From Clostridia bacterium (GTDB lineage: Bacteria; Bacillota; Clostridia; Christensenellales; CAG-138): DNA of 47,577 nt. How positions within the stretch are numbered: position 1 is the stretch's first letter; the number at the start of each line of letters is the position of its first letter. Both the position numbers and the translations under genes were made by a program. Shown here in pieces: positions 16,148 through 24,788 of the stretch. The DNA is taken from contig JAUNCT010000018.1 of the NCBI GenBank assembly GCA_030526425.1, forward strand, positions 1 through 47,577, in the 5' to 3' direction. Under the pieces are notes generated by a model. It saw only the letters and a list, made by a program, of their open reading frames with translations. It was not told the DNA's origin and did no database searches.

Positions 16148-17152
16148 ATGCCATTCGAAACATTCGACCGCTCGCGCCTGAAGCTGAAGCCGCTCGGCGA
16201 GCGCATCCACGATCTCGGTCCCGATACCTTTCAGGATCCCGCAAACGTCCGTCTCCCCGCCGTCTCCGGTCTTTCCGAGCACGGTGAGAAGACCATCGAC
16301 CTCCTTGCCGACCGCATCATCGCGGCCCGCGAAAAGGGCGCGTCCGTCATCATGGCGATGGGCGGTCACTGCGTCCGCGCAGGCAACGGCATCCTCATGG
16401 CGGAACTCGCGCGCCGCGGGCTCATCACGCACTTCTCGCTGAACGGCGCCTGCGCCATCCACGATTTCGAGTTCGCCATGATCGGCTCCACCACCGAAAG
16501 CGTCGCCAAGTACATCAGCGAAGGTCAGTTCGGTCTCTGGAGCGAGACCGGCAAGCTGAACGACTGTGCCGTCGCCGCCGCGAAGGAAGGCTGGGGCTAC
16601 GGCGAGATGCTCGGCCGCATGATCGAAGAAGAAAAATTCCCCTACCGCAACGAGTCGCTGCTCGCGGCGGGCTACCGTTACCACGTGCCGGTCACCGTGC
16701 ATGTCGGCATCGGCTGCGACATCATCCACGAACATCCGAACTGCGACGGCGCCGCGCTCGGTCAGGCAACGTATACGGATTTCCTCGTCTACGCGAAGAC
16801 CATCGAAAACCTCGAAAACGGCGTCTTCATGGATTTCGGCTCCGCCGTCATCGGTCCCGAAGTCTACCTCAAGGCCCTGAGCATGGCGCGCAACGTCGCC
16901 TTCCAGGAGGGTCGTCAAATCGCGCACTTCACCACCGCGGTGTTCGACCTGCACGAGCTCGAGGGCAAGGACATCCACGAAGCGCCGCCGAAGAGCGACG
17001 CCCGCTACTACTTCCGTCCGTGGAAGACCATCATGGCGCGCACCGTTTCCGACGGCGGCGAAAGCCATTACGTCTGCGGCCGTCACGACGAGACCGTGCC
17101 GAAACTCTACCTGAAGCTGCTCGAAAAGAGCGGCGGCAAGATGTACCGCTGA
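16148..17152 (+). CDS. Uncharacterised enzyme-like protein of the sugar island
   Basis: A 334-residue cytosolic protein that I cannot assign. It has features of a Rossmann-like enzyme: GASVIMAMGGHCVRAGNG (about 72-89), HFSLNGACAIHDFEFAMIGSTTES (about 98-122), FGLWSETGKLND and VHVGIGCDIIHEHPNCDG (about 181-200). Many His, Asp, Glu and Cys residues fall in conserved-looking motifs, as in a metal- or cofactor-dependent active site. The general layout is loosely reminiscent of deoxyhypusine-synthase-like proteins, but I could not confirm that. It is the first gene of a run with HAD, kinase and isomerase genes (gap 13 bp to the next), so it probably catalyses a step in the same sugar pathway. Confidence 0.75.
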   Translation: MPFETFDRSRLKLKPLGERIHDLGPDTFQDPANVRLPAVSGLSEHGEKTIDLLADRIIAAREKGASVIMAMGGHCVRAGNGILMAELARRGLITHFSLNGACAIHDFEFAMIGSTTESVAKYISEGQFGLWSETGKLNDCAVAAAKEGWGYGEMLGRMIEEEKFPYRNESLLAAGYRYHVPVTVHVGIGCDIIHEHPNCDGAALGQATYTDFLVYAKTIENLENGVFMDFGSAVIGPEVYLKALSMARNVAFQEGRQIAHFTTAVFDLHELEGKDIHEAPPKSDARYYFRPWKTIMARTVSDGGESHYVCGRHDETVPKLYLKLLEKSGGKMYR

Positions 17153-17165
17153 AAGGAGCCCCGCC

Positions 17166-17984
17166 ATGCATTCCATTGAGATCGCCCACGCGGCAGATCC
17201 GAAAAAGGTCCCCTTCCGTTACGCCGTGCTCGACTTCGACGGCACGCTGAGCCTCATCCGTCAGGGTTGGCAGGAGATCATGATCCCCTACTTCACGCAG
17301 ATGCTCGTCGAAACGCCCGAGGGCGCGAAGAAGGACCCGAAGGAGCTCGAACAGCTCGCGCGGGAATTCATCTTCTTCCACACCGGCAAGCAGACCATCT
17401 ACCAGTGCATCGAGCTCGCCGAGCAGATCGTGAAGCTCGGCGGCACCCCCGAGGACCCGCAGGTCTACAAGGACGAATACCACGCCCGCCTGTTACGCCG
17501 CATCGACGACCGCCTGAAGGGTCTGTCCGAAGGCACGATCGACCCCGAAACGCTGACCGTCCCCGGCAGCTACGAGCTCCTGTCCATGCTCCGCAGCCAC
17601 GGCGTCGCGCTGTACCTCGCCTCCGGCACGGATGAGGAATACGTCAAGGAGGAGGTCCGCCTGCTGAAGCTCGACACCTACTTCGAAGGGCACGTCTACG
17701 GCGCCCAGCGCGACTACAAGACCTTCTCGAAGAAAATGGTCATCGACCGCATCATCCGCGAGAACAACCTTTCCGGCGAGCAGCTCATCGGCTTCGGCGA
17801 CGGTTACGTCGAGATCGAGAACGTCCGCGAGGTCGGCGGTTACGCCGTCGGCGTCGCCAGCAACGAAGCCGAGCGCAAGGGCATCGACGAATGGAAGCGC
17901 GAGCGCCTCATCCGCGCCGGCGCGAACATCATCATCCCGGATTACCGCGAGATCGGCGAACTCGAAGCCCATCTCTTCGCCTGA
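17166..17984 (+). CDS. HAD-superfamily phosphatase
   Basis: The 272-residue protein starts after GAAAGGAG. It has the HAD motifs: DFDGTLS (nucleophile and acid Asp, about 25-31), YLASGTDEE (motif II), a Lys in the YKTFSKK region, and GFGDGYVEIE (motif IV). A large helical cap is inserted between motifs I and II (about 35-140), as in type C1 HADs such as beta-phosphoglucomutase or phosphoglycolate phosphatase. It probably removes phosphate from a sugar phosphate of this pathway. It sits between the unknown enzyme and the RfaE-like kinase with gaps of about 10 bp. Confidence 0.85.
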   Translation: MHSIEIAHAADPKKVPFRYAVLDFDGTLSLIRQGWQEIMIPYFTQMLVETPEGAKKDPKELEQLAREFIFFHTGKQTIYQCIELAEQIVKLGGTPEDPQVYKDEYHARLLRRIDDRLKGLSEGTIDPETLTVPGSYELLSMLRSHGVALYLASGTDEEYVKEEVRLLKLDTYFEGHVYGAQRDYKTFSKKMVIDRIIRENNLSGEQLIGFGDGYVEIENVREVGGYAVGVASNEAERKGIDEWKRERLIRAGANIIIPDYREIGELEAHLFA

Positions 17985-17994
17985 GGAGCCCGTT

Positions 17995-19044
17995 ATGAAG
18001 CGCGAACGAGTCGAAGAACTGCTCCGCCGCTTCCCCGCGGAACGCATCGCCGTCATCGGCGACCTGTTTCTCGATAAATGGGTGACCGTGGACCCGAAGC
18101 TCGATGAGCCCTCCGTCGAAACCGGCAAGACCGCCTTCCAGGCCGTCAAGACCGTGTGCGCTGCCGGTGCCGCGGGCACCGTGCTGAACACGCTCAGCAC
18201 GCTCGGCACCGGGAAGCTCTTCGTCGTCAGCCTCATCGGCAACGACGGCGACGGGTTCGAGGTGAAAAAGGCGCTCCGCGCACGCGGCGTCGACCTGAGC
18301 CGCCTCATCGAGGACGACCGCATCGTCACCCCCACCTATCTCAAGCCCGTCTTCCTGCAGGAGGACGGTTCCGCCCCCGTCGAGGGCAACCGCATCGATT
18401 TCAAGAACCGCGCCAAGACCCCGCGCGACCTCGAGGACGCCGTGATCGACCGCATCCGCGGTCTGCTGCCCGAGGTGGACGCGCTGGTCGTGCTCGACCA
18501 GCTGACCGAAGCCGACACCGGCGTCGTCACCACGCGCGTGCGCGAAGCGCTGCATGCGATCGCACAGGAAAACCCGGACCTTTTGGTCTATGCGGATTCC
18601 CGCGCGTTCATCCACCTGTTCCGCGGCATGACCATCAAGTGCAACAACTACGAAGCGCTGGAGATGGCCGGCTGCCCCGAAACGAAGAACTTCGTCCCCG
18701 AAGAGGTGTTCGGCGCGCTCGATGCGCTCGAGCAGCTCACCGGCAAGCCCGCCATCGTCACCTGCAACGTCCACGGCGTCGCCGTGCGCGAAGGAGACAA
18801 GCACCTCGTCATGCCCGCCTCGAAGCAAACGGGGCCCATCGACGTCGTCGGCGCGGGCGACGCCTGCTCCGCGGGTCTCGTCACCGCCCTCTGTGCGGGC
18901 GCTTCCCTGTCCGAGGCGGCGACCTTCGGCAACCTCTGCTCCGGCGTGACCGTCCGCAAGCTCGGCACGACGGGCACCGCAAGCCCCGAAGAAGTCCTGG
19001 CGCTGTTCGACGAACAGCCCGAACGCTTCGACCCCGAACGATAA
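17995..19044 (+). CDS. PfkB-family sugar kinase, RfaE/HldE kinase-domain type
   Basis: The 349-residue protein has the RfaE-like opening IAVIGDLFLDKWVTVDPKLDEPS, comparable to GDVMLDRYW...ISPEAPV of heptose-phosphate kinases. GAAGTVLNTLSTLG and the catalytic IDVVGAGDACSAGLVTAL follow. HldE kinase phosphorylates heptose 7-phosphate at O1. The fused nucleotidyltransferase domain of HldE is absent here. Together with the GmhA-like isomerase next door, this suggests phosphorylation of a heptose-like sugar for breakdown rather than for LPS; that is inference from context. It starts with TGAGGAG upstream, 10 bp after the HAD gene. Confidence 0.82.
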   Translation: MKRERVEELLRRFPAERIAVIGDLFLDKWVTVDPKLDEPSVETGKTAFQAVKTVCAAGAAGTVLNTLSTLGTGKLFVVSLIGNDGDGFEVKKALRARGVDLSRLIEDDRIVTPTYLKPVFLQEDGSAPVEGNRIDFKNRAKTPRDLEDAVIDRIRGLLPEVDALVVLDQLTEADTGVVTTRVREALHAIAQENPDLLVYADSRAFIHLFRGMTIKCNNYEALEMAGCPETKNFVPEEVFGALDALEQLTGKPAIVTCNVHGVAVREGDKHLVMPASKQTGPIDVVGAGDACSAGLVTALCAGASLSEAATFGNLCSGVTVRKLGTTGTASPEEVLALFDEQPERFDPER

Positions 19045-19083
19045 ACGAACACAGCAATCATCACCCAGAAGGAGGAAATCACC

Positions 19084-19674
19084 ATGTCCCAGTGTGTCGG
19101 AGAAGTCCTCGATCAGTACCGCAAAGAGCTGATCGACTGCATCAACGCAACCGATAAGAACGAATTCCAAAAGGTCATCGACATCCTGCTCGATGCTTAC
19201 AAGAACAACCGCCAGGTCATCATCATGGGCAACGGCGGCAGCGCGGGCACCGCGAACCACTTCGTGTGCGACTTCGGCAAGAACGCCGTGCAGGGCAACC
19301 ACCGCCGCTTCCGCATCCTGTCCGTGTGCGACAACGTCGAAAAGATCACCGCGCTCGGCAACGACATCGCCTTCGATGAGATCTTCCGCCAGCAGCTCAT
19401 CAACCTCATGCAGGAGGAGGATGCCATCATCTGCATCTCCGCAAGCGGCAACTCGCCCGACCTCGTCAAGGCGCTCGAATACGCCAACGAGAAGCACGGT
19501 CACATCATCTCCATGGCGGGCTTCAAGGGCGGCAAGATCAAGGAAATGAGCGAAGCCACCCTCGTTGCCGAAATGGAAAGCTACGAGCGCATCGAGGATA
19601 TGCACCTGATGTGGCTGCACATGATCGTCTGCTGGATGAAGGCCAACCAGGACGTTCTGAACTCCCTCGAATGA
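19084..19674 (+). CDS. SIS-domain phosphosugar isomerase, GmhA-like
   Basis: A 196-residue single SIS domain protein. It carries GNGGSAGTANHFVCDFGKN near residues 49-67 (GmhA: GNGGSAADAQHFAAEL), CISASGNSPDLVKALEYA (phosphate-binding Ser/Thr loop) and a C-terminal helix with HLMWLHMIVCWMK in place of the usual GmhA HxxCE region. GmhA converts sedoheptulose 7-phosphate into a heptopyranose 7-phosphate. The similarity in size and motifs supports a related sugar-phosphate isomerisation, but the substrate is not proven. A strong AGGAGGAAAT site precedes the ATG. A terminator follows the gene. Confidence 0.85.
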   Translation: MSQCVGEVLDQYRKELIDCINATDKNEFQKVIDILLDAYKNNRQVIIMGNGGSAGTANHFVCDFGKNAVQGNHRRFRILSVCDNVEKITALGNDIAFDEIFRQQLINLMQEEDAIICISASGNSPDLVKALEYANEKHGHIISMAGFKGGKIKEMSEATLVAEMESYERIEDMHLMWLHMIVCWMKANQDVLNSLE

Positions 19675-19681
19675 CCTCCAA

Positions 19682-19714
19682 GGGCCGCCCCGCCATTCCC
19701 CGGGCGGCTCTTTT
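19682..19714 (+). terminator. Terminator between the isomerase and ROK genes
   Basis: Stem GGGCCGCCC / GGGCGGCTC (nine pairs, one G-T) with an 11-base loop, then TTTTG. It may be leaky, because the ROK gene begins 20 bp later and no separate promoter is obvious. Confidence 0.65.
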
Positions 19715-19734
19715 GTATCCGAAAGGCAGCAAAC

Positions 19735-20640
19735 ATGAAAAACGCACTTTGCTTTGATATGGGCGGTTCCAAGATCGTCTGCGGCGTCGTCCGCGAAGAC
19801 GGTGCCGTCCTTTGGAAACTGCACGAAAAATGGGCGCCGAAAAGCGCAGAAGAGGTCCTCGGCACCATGCACCGCATGGGCGACGCGGCGATCGCCGCCC
19901 TGCCCGGGGAGGAGATCGGCATCATCGGCGCGAACATCCCCGGCATTGCCGACCCGGTGACCGGCACCTGGCTCGAGGCGAGCTTCAGCGGGCTCAGCAA
20001 CATCCCCGTCGCGGCGGATCTTTCCGCTTATTTCGGTCTGCCCTGTTGGGCGGACAACGACGGACAGACCTGCGCCCTTGCCGAAAAGGTGTTCGGCGCC
20101 GCGAAGGACTGCGACCACTTTCTCTACCTCACCGTCTCCAACGGCGTCGGCGGCGCGGTCTATTCCAACGGGCTCATCACCGGCTGCGGCAACCACGCGG
20201 GCGAGTTCGGGCACTGCGTGGTCGTGCCCGGCGGGCGGCAGTGCAACTGCGGGCAGAAGGGTTGCCTCGAACGGTATGCCGCAGGTCCCGGCATCCAACG
20301 CACCTGGGAGGAGATGACGGGCGAAACCAAGTCCGCCGAGGAGCTCGCCGCGCTCGCGCGGTCGGGCAATGCCGAAGCGCAAAAGGTCTGGGAGCTCGAG
20401 GGGCAGTACCTCGGGCGCATCATCGCCGTGGCGGCGAACCTCATGAACCCCGAAAAGGTCATCATCGGCGGCGGCATCTCCCTCGCGTTCGGTCTGTTTT
20501 ATCCGAGCCTCAAGGCAACGGTCGACGCGCAGTGCTACGCCGACCCGAACCACCCCCTCGAACTGCTGGCGACCCCGCTCGCTTACGACGGCGGTCTGCT
20601 CGCCGCGGCGGCGCTCGCCTTTACCGAAGCCCGCAAGTAA
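19735..20640 (+). CDS. ROK-family sugar kinase
   Basis: The 301-residue protein has the N-terminal ATP site FDMGGSKIVCGVV, the ROK sugar-binding EFGHCVVVPGGRQCNCGQKGCLE (zinc-type CxCGxxGCxE cluster), and VIIGGGISLAF near the C-terminus. There is no N-terminal helix-turn-helix, so it is a kinase and not a repressor. ROK kinases usually phosphorylate glucose, fructose, allose or N-acylhexosamines at O6. Here it could put the first phosphate on the imported sugar, making it the entry enzyme of the island. Confidence 0.88.
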   Translation: MKNALCFDMGGSKIVCGVVREDGAVLWKLHEKWAPKSAEEVLGTMHRMGDAAIAALPGEEIGIIGANIPGIADPVTGTWLEASFSGLSNIPVAADLSAYFGLPCWADNDGQTCALAEKVFGAAKDCDHFLYLTVSNGVGGAVYSNGLITGCGNHAGEFGHCVVVPGGRQCNCGQKGCLERYAAGPGIQRTWEEMTGETKSAEELAALARSGNAEAQKVWELEGQYLGRIIAVAANLMNPEKVIIGGGISLAFGLFYPSLKATVDAQCYADPNHPLELLATPLAYDGGLLAAAALAFTEARK

Positions 20641-20653
20641 TCCCGTTTTCCCG

Positions 20654-20680
20654 AGACCCGCGTCCGCGGGTCTTTTGTTT
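20654..20680 (+). terminator. Terminator of the sugar island
   Basis: Stem AGACCCGCG / CGCGGGTCT with a 2-base loop, followed by TTTGTTTT, 13 bp after the ROK kinase stop. Confidence 0.85.
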
Positions 20681-20713
20681 TCGCCCGTCTTTTCCGCGCG
20701 CGGCGCCATGTGG

Positions 20714-20719
20714 TATACT
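20714..20719 (+). promoter_or_regulatory. Extended -10 promoter of the zinc-ribbon/malY operon
   Basis: TATACT preceded by TGG (extended -10), about 30 bp ahead of the ATG at 20750. No clear -35 box. Confidence 0.55.
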
Positions 20720-20749
20720 GGAACAAACCGCCCCGAAGGAGGAGCAACG

Positions 20750-21277
20750 ATGTATTGTAAATTCTGCGGCGCCCCGCTGAAGACCGGCAGCGCCGTTTGC
20801 AAAGAATGCGGACGCGAACAAAACGCCCCCTACGCCGAGTGCAGCGAAAGGCCCGTGCTGCTGAAGAGCGGCAAGTTCTGGTGGCGCAACTATTTCCGCA
20901 AATGGCAGGTGATCGTGCCCGCCGTGCTGTGCCTCGCGCTCGCCGCGTGGGTCGCGTATCTCGGTTGGAAAGACCCGCTGACCGGGCTTTGGATCCTGTT
21001 CGACGTCGGTGTACTCGCTGGCTGCGGCGTGATGCTGTTTTTGACGCGCATGCGCCTGTTCGCCGTCGCGCTTGCAGCGTACTCCGTTGCCGTCACGGTC
21101 TTCACCGTGCTTTCCGGCACCGTGCCCGGGGCACCCGTGCTCGCGCGGCTCGCCTGCGTTTGGCTGACCTCCGTGCTCGCGGTCTACGGCACCTTCCGCT
21201 TCCGCAGCCATTACAAACGCTACAAACAAGAATACCGTCTGCGCTATCCCGCGGGCAAAAAAGGAGCAAACGCATGA
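20750..21277 (+). CDS. Zinc-ribbon membrane protein
   Basis: Start chosen at 20750 (MYCKFCGAPLKTGSAVCKECG), after GAAGGAGGAGCAA. The 175-residue protein has an N-terminal zinc ribbon of two CxxC pairs (CKFCG and CKECG), then about four hydrophobic helices (about residues 52-150) and a basic C-terminus (HYKRYKQEYRLRYPAGKKG). Such zinc-ribbon membrane proteins are common in Clostridia with unknown roles. Its TGA overlaps the ATG of the aminotransferase-like gene, so the two are coupled, although there is no obvious biochemical link. Confidence 0.78.
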   Translation: MYCKFCGAPLKTGSAVCKECGREQNAPYAECSERPVLLKSGKFWWRNYFRKWQVIVPAVLCLALAAWVAYLGWKDPLTGLWILFDVGVLAGCGVMLFLTRMRLFAVALAAYSVAVTVFTVLSGTVPGAPVLARLACVWLTSVLAVYGTFRFRSHYKRYKQEYRLRYPAGKKGANA

Positions 21278-22446
21278 ACTTCGATTTCACTTCCGTGCTC
21301 GACCGCATGGACGAGCCGAGTTTCAAATGGAACCTCATGAAGGGCTGCGGCTACCCGGTCCCCGCGGGGACGGTGCCGTTTTCCACCGCGGAGATGGAGT
21401 TCCCGACCCCTCCCGCGATCCGCGAGCGGCTCACAAAGCTCGTCAACGGCGAGATCCTCGGTTACACCTCGCAGACCGAACGCTATGAGAAAGCCGTTTT
21501 CGACTGGATGCGCACGCGGCACGGCTACACGCCCGCCCGCGAAGAGCTCGTGACCTCGCCCGGCATCGTCATGGCGCTGTACATGGCGGTGCGCGCGTTC
21601 ACCGAACCCGGCGACGGCGTCATCATCCAAACGCCCGTCTACCCGCCCTTCTTCGGCGCCGTCAACGACACGGGGCGCAAGCTCCTCGAAGCGCCGCTGG
21701 CGGAATCCGGCGACACCTACGTCATCGACTTCGACGCGCTCGAAAAAGCGGCGTCCGATCCCTCCGCAAAGCTGTTCCTGCTGTGCAGCCCGCACAACCC
21801 CGTCGGTCGCGTGTGGACGAAGGAAGAGCTCGAAAAGATCGCCGCGATCTGCGAGGCGCACGATATCTTCGTCATCGCGGACGAGATCCACAACGATCTC
21901 ATCCTGCCCGGCAGCACGCACACGGTGTTCGCGAACATCAACGAATGGGCGCGCACGCATTCCGTCGTCTGCACCGCCCCGAGCAAGACCTTCAACATCC
22001 CCGGGCTCCAGTGCTCGAACCTGTTCTGCGCCGACGCTGCGCACCGCGCTGCTTTGAAAAAGGAATACGATACCATCGGTCTGCACAGCCTGAACGTCAT
22101 GGCGTATTCCGCCTGCGTCACCGCTTACGAAGAATGCGCGCCGTGGCTCGAGGAAGCGCTCAAGGTCATCCGCAAAAACGACGAGCTCGTGCACGCGTAC
22201 CTTGCGGAGAACATCCCCGAGATCCGCCCCTTCCGTCTGGAGGGCACCTACCTCTCCTGGTGGGATTGCCGCGCCCTCGGTATGGACCGCCACACGCTGT
22301 ACGATACGCTCCGCGGCAAGGCGGCCTTCTATCCGGACGGCGGCTACCGCTTCGGCGGCGAGGGCTTCATCCGCGTGAACATCGCCTGCCCGGAATCCGT
22401 CCTCACGGACGCGCTGGAGCGGCTGAAAAAAGCGCTGAAGGGCTGA
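21274..22446 (+). CDS. MalY/PatB-type PLP-dependent cystathionine beta-lyase / aminotransferase
   Basis: Start at 21274 (MNFDFTSVLDRMDEPSFKWN), with AAGGAG upstream. This gives a 390-residue fold-type I PLP enzyme. Hallmarks are FSTAEMEFPTPPAI near the start, the NPxGR loop SPHNPVGRVWTKEEL, the PLP-binding DEIHNDL, and the Schiff-base lysine in APSKTFNIPGLQCSN. This set is typical of MalY/PatB C-S lyases, which split cystathionine or cysteine conjugates to thiol, pyruvate and ammonia. It may contribute to sulfur amino-acid metabolism together with cysK and metY further along. Confidence 0.9.
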   Translation: MNFDFTSVLDRMDEPSFKWNLMKGCGYPVPAGTVPFSTAEMEFPTPPAIRERLTKLVNGEILGYTSQTERYEKAVFDWMRTRHGYTPAREELVTSPGIVMALYMAVRAFTEPGDGVIIQTPVYPPFFGAVNDTGRKLLEAPLAESGDTYVIDFDALEKAASDPSAKLFLLCSPHNPVGRVWTKEELEKIAAICEAHDIFVIADEIHNDLILPGSTHTVFANINEWARTHSVVCTAPSKTFNIPGLQCSNLFCADAAHRAALKKEYDTIGLHSLNVMAYSACVTAYEECAPWLEEALKVIRKNDELVHAYLAENIPEIRPFRLEGTYLSWWDCRALGMDRHTLYDTLRGKAAFYPDGGYRFGGEGFIRVNIACPESVLTDALERLKKALKG

Positions 22447-22465
22447 AAACTCATAACCATATACA

Positions 22466-22503
22466 AACAGGGCGTGACCCGTTCGGGGTCACGCCCTGTT
22501 CCT
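22466..22503. terminator. Bidirectional terminator between malY-type and MFS genes
   Basis: Perfect 15-bp stem AACAGGGCGTGACCC / GGGTCACGCCCTGTT with a short loop (22466-22500), between convergent genes, with a short T-rich flank on each side. Confidence 0.82.
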
Positions 22504-22535
22504 TTTCCGCCGCGCCGAAACGCCGGCATCTTCCT

Positions 22536-23723
22536 TCAAACCTTGCCGCGCACCCGGATGGTCGCCGCGTAAGCACTGTTGCACAGCCCCAGCACCGCCG
22601 AAAGCACAAACAGCGTTTCGATGCCGAGCGCCTGCCAGATCCAGCCGCCGAACAGCGCGATGAGGATGGTGATCAGGTGGTTCACGGAAATGCCCGTCGA
22701 GATCGTCGCGCGCATCTCCTCCGCGTTGTCCGAAATATCCTGCACGTACACGTTCGAAGCCATCGCCGCCAGCGAAATGACCGAGTCGAGCACGTAGTTC
22801 ACACAGCACACGAGGAACGCGACGTCCTTCGGGAAGATGTGGTGCGCGAAGCCGTAAAAGAAGCACACCACCACGAGGATGAGCGTATCCGCGACCATCA
22901 CCGTTTTGTAGCCCACGCGGTCGATGAGCTTGCCGACCGCCGGCGACAGCAAAAAGCAACACACCGCGCTGACCGCGAACAGCAGGCTGATGACCCAAGC
23001 GCTCGCCCCGTAGAAGAGGATGAGCACATACGGACCGAAGGTGAAGAACACCTGCTTGCGCGCGCCGTAGAACACCTCGAGCATGTAGTACTTGGTGAAT
23101 TTCTTGCGGAAGTAAAAGCGGCTTTTCGTCGCATCCTGCGCACTCGTGCCGCGCATGCGGAAGCACAGCAGCATCCCCGCCGCCGAAACGACCGCCGCCG
23201 CAAAGAAAAACGCGCGGTAGGGCTTGCCCGAAAGCACCGCGAACGCCGCGATGATCACAAGGTACCCAAGCAGCGTGCCGAACTGGTTTGCCGCGTTCAT
23301 GAAGCCGAGCCCTTCGCCGCCGCGCCCACCGGCGGCGTATTCGATGGACAGGGTGTTCTTCATGCCGAGCTGCAGATGCTCGCCGAGCGAATGCAAGAAC
23401 ACCGCCGCGACGACCAACACCTTCACCGGCGGCACCAAAGAAAGCATCGCCATGCCGCCGAGCAACACCACCGCGCCGAGCTTGTACAGCCGCTCCGCCG
23501 AACAGCGGTACAGCACCGCCAGAATGAAAATGAGGAACAACCCCGGCAGCTCGCGGAAGAATTCCATCACGCCGCGGTCGAATTCGCCCATGCCGACGAC
23601 CTCCGCGAGGTAGTTGTCGATCACGCCCTTTTGGATGCCGTAGCCGAGCCCCGTCACAAGCACGGACAGCAGAAACACCTGCCAGCAGGCGTCCTTTTTG
23701 AAAACGGAACGGATGCGTTCCAT
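22536..23723 (-). CDS. Major facilitator superfamily transporter
   Basis: A 395-residue membrane protein with about 12 hydrophobic helices. A central charged loop lies between helices 6 and 7 (RMRGTSAQDATKSRFYFRKKF), and VGKLIDRVGYKTVMVAD fits the conserved MFS loop GxLxDRxGxR. No substrate-specific motif is evident, so it could export a drug or metabolite. It is a stand-alone gene convergent with the lyase operon. Confidence 0.82.
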   Translation of the reverse strand: MERIRSVFKKDACWQVFLLSVLVTGLGYGIQKGVIDNYLAEVVGMGEFDRGVMEFFRELPGLFLIFILAVLYRCSAERLYKLGAVVLLGGMAMLSLVPPVKVLVVAAVFLHSLGEHLQLGMKNTLSIEYAAGGRGGEGLGFMNAANQFGTLLGYLVIIAAFAVLSGKPYRAFFFAAAVVSAAGMLLCFRMRGTSAQDATKSRFYFRKKFTKYYMLEVFYGARKQVFFTFGPYVLILFYGASAWVISLLFAVSAVCCFLLSPAVGKLIDRVGYKTVMVADTLILVVVCFFYGFAHHIFPKDVAFLVCCVNYVLDSVISLAAMASNVYVQDISDNAEEMRATISTGISVNHLITILIALFGGWIWQALGIETLFVLSAVLGLCNSAYAATIRVRGKV

Positions 23724-23810
23724 CGTCAGATCCCTTCTTTCCGGCGCAAAACGCGCCGTATGCCATCTTACACCATCCCGCGGGGGATTTCCAATACATT
23801 GTTTCGCAAC

Positions 23811-23845
23811 AAAAAACGCCCCGCCCCGGAGGCTCCGGAACGGGG
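23811..23845 (-). terminator. Terminator of the TauE/SafE gene
   Basis: On the minus strand CCCCG...CCGGAG pairs with TCCGG...CGGGG, followed by CGTTTTTTG, 24 bp past the stop. Confidence 0.8.
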
Positions 23846-23868
23846 AAAGTTTGCGGCAAGATCCGCCG

Positions 23869-24648
23869 TCAGCGGATCGCGTTCACCAGAAGGATCGACG
23901 CCGCGGTCACGATCATCACCACGCCGACGACGCGGTTCAGGGTCTTCGCATCCGACTTGTTCGCGATGCGCGCGGCGATGCGCGCCCAGATCAGCGTGAA
24001 CAGCACGCACAGCCCGAGGCAAAGCGCATCCGGCATGCCGCCGATGGCAAAGTGGCTGACGCTGCCCGTGAGCGCCGTGAACGCCATGATGAACACGCTC
24101 GTGCCGACCGCCATGTGCATCTGGTACCCGAGGAACGAGGTGAGAACGAACAGCAGCATCATGCCGCCGCCCGCGCCGACGAACCCGCACACGAAACCGA
24201 CCGCAATGCCCGCCGCGACCGACTTGAGGATGCGGCTCTTCGCATCGACCGCCGCCATCTGTTCCTTCGTCGTCTGCACGGGTTTGAGCAAAAAGCGCAG
24301 ACCGATCAGCAGCATCATGAACTGCATCGTCCCGCTCATCGCGCGCGGGGGCAGCAGGCTCGCCACAAGGCTCCCGACGACGGTCATCACCAGCACCGTC
24401 AGCATCAGCGGCAGGCTGTTTTTGACATCGAGATTGCCCGCTTTTTTGTACGTGTAAGCGCTCACCGCGCTGGCGAGCACATCGCTGAACAGACCGATGC
24501 CGACCGCCGCATACGGCGGGATGCCGAGAAAGGTCGTCAGCACCGGACCGATGACCGCCGCGGCGCTCATGCCCGCAAAGCCCGTGCCGATGCCCGCGCC
24601 CGCACCCGCGAGAAAACACACCAAAACAGTAACGAAAAGATTGTTCAT
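23869..24648 (-). CDS. Sulfite exporter TauE/SafE family membrane protein
   Basis: Start chosen at 24648 (MNNLFVTVLVCFLAGAGAGIG), with GGAGGTCCTT directly upstream; the open frame extends further but without a signal. The 259-residue protein has about eight helices and two copies of the family pattern: GAGIGTGFAGMSAAAVIGP near the N-terminus and VGFVCGFVGAGGGMMLL in the middle. The family moves small anions or organosulfur compounds (sulfite, sulfoacetate, taurine-derived) across the membrane. The window also has sulfur assimilation genes, but not adjacent ones. The 5' leader contains a GC-rich hairpin (24662-24682). Confidence 0.85.
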   Translation of the reverse strand: MNNLFVTVLVCFLAGAGAGIGTGFAGMSAAAVIGPVLTTFLGIPPYAAVGIGLFSDVLASAVSAYTYKKAGNLDVKNSLPLMLTVLVMTVVGSLVASLLPPRAMSGTMQFMMLLIGLRFLLKPVQTTKEQMAAVDAKSRILKSVAAGIAVGFVCGFVGAGGGMMLLFVLTSFLGYQMHMAVGTSVFIMAFTALTGSVSHFAIGGMPDALCLGLCVLFTLIWARIAARIANKSDAKTLNRVVGVVMIVTAASILLVNAIR

Positions 24649-24788
24649 AAGGACCTCCGTCCGGTCGCGCGCAACGCGACCGTTTGTTTTTAAACCGACT
24701 TGCACTATCTTATGCCCAAGTCCGCCATCCGTCAACCGTTCCTTTTGCGATTTCACGCGAATGTCATGATTCATGTCCGCGCAGGCGC

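Noticed and set aside
17932..20802. 956-codon minus-strand reading frame under the kinase, isomerase and ROK genes
   Set aside because: It spans four well-supported plus-strand genes and their terminators, and its protein is a low-complexity Val/Asp/Ala/His mixture.
24662..24682. GC-rich hairpin before the TauE/SafE gene as a terminator
   Set aside because: On the coding strand it is followed by the ribosome binding site and not by a T run. It may be a plain leader hairpin; nothing supports a specific function.
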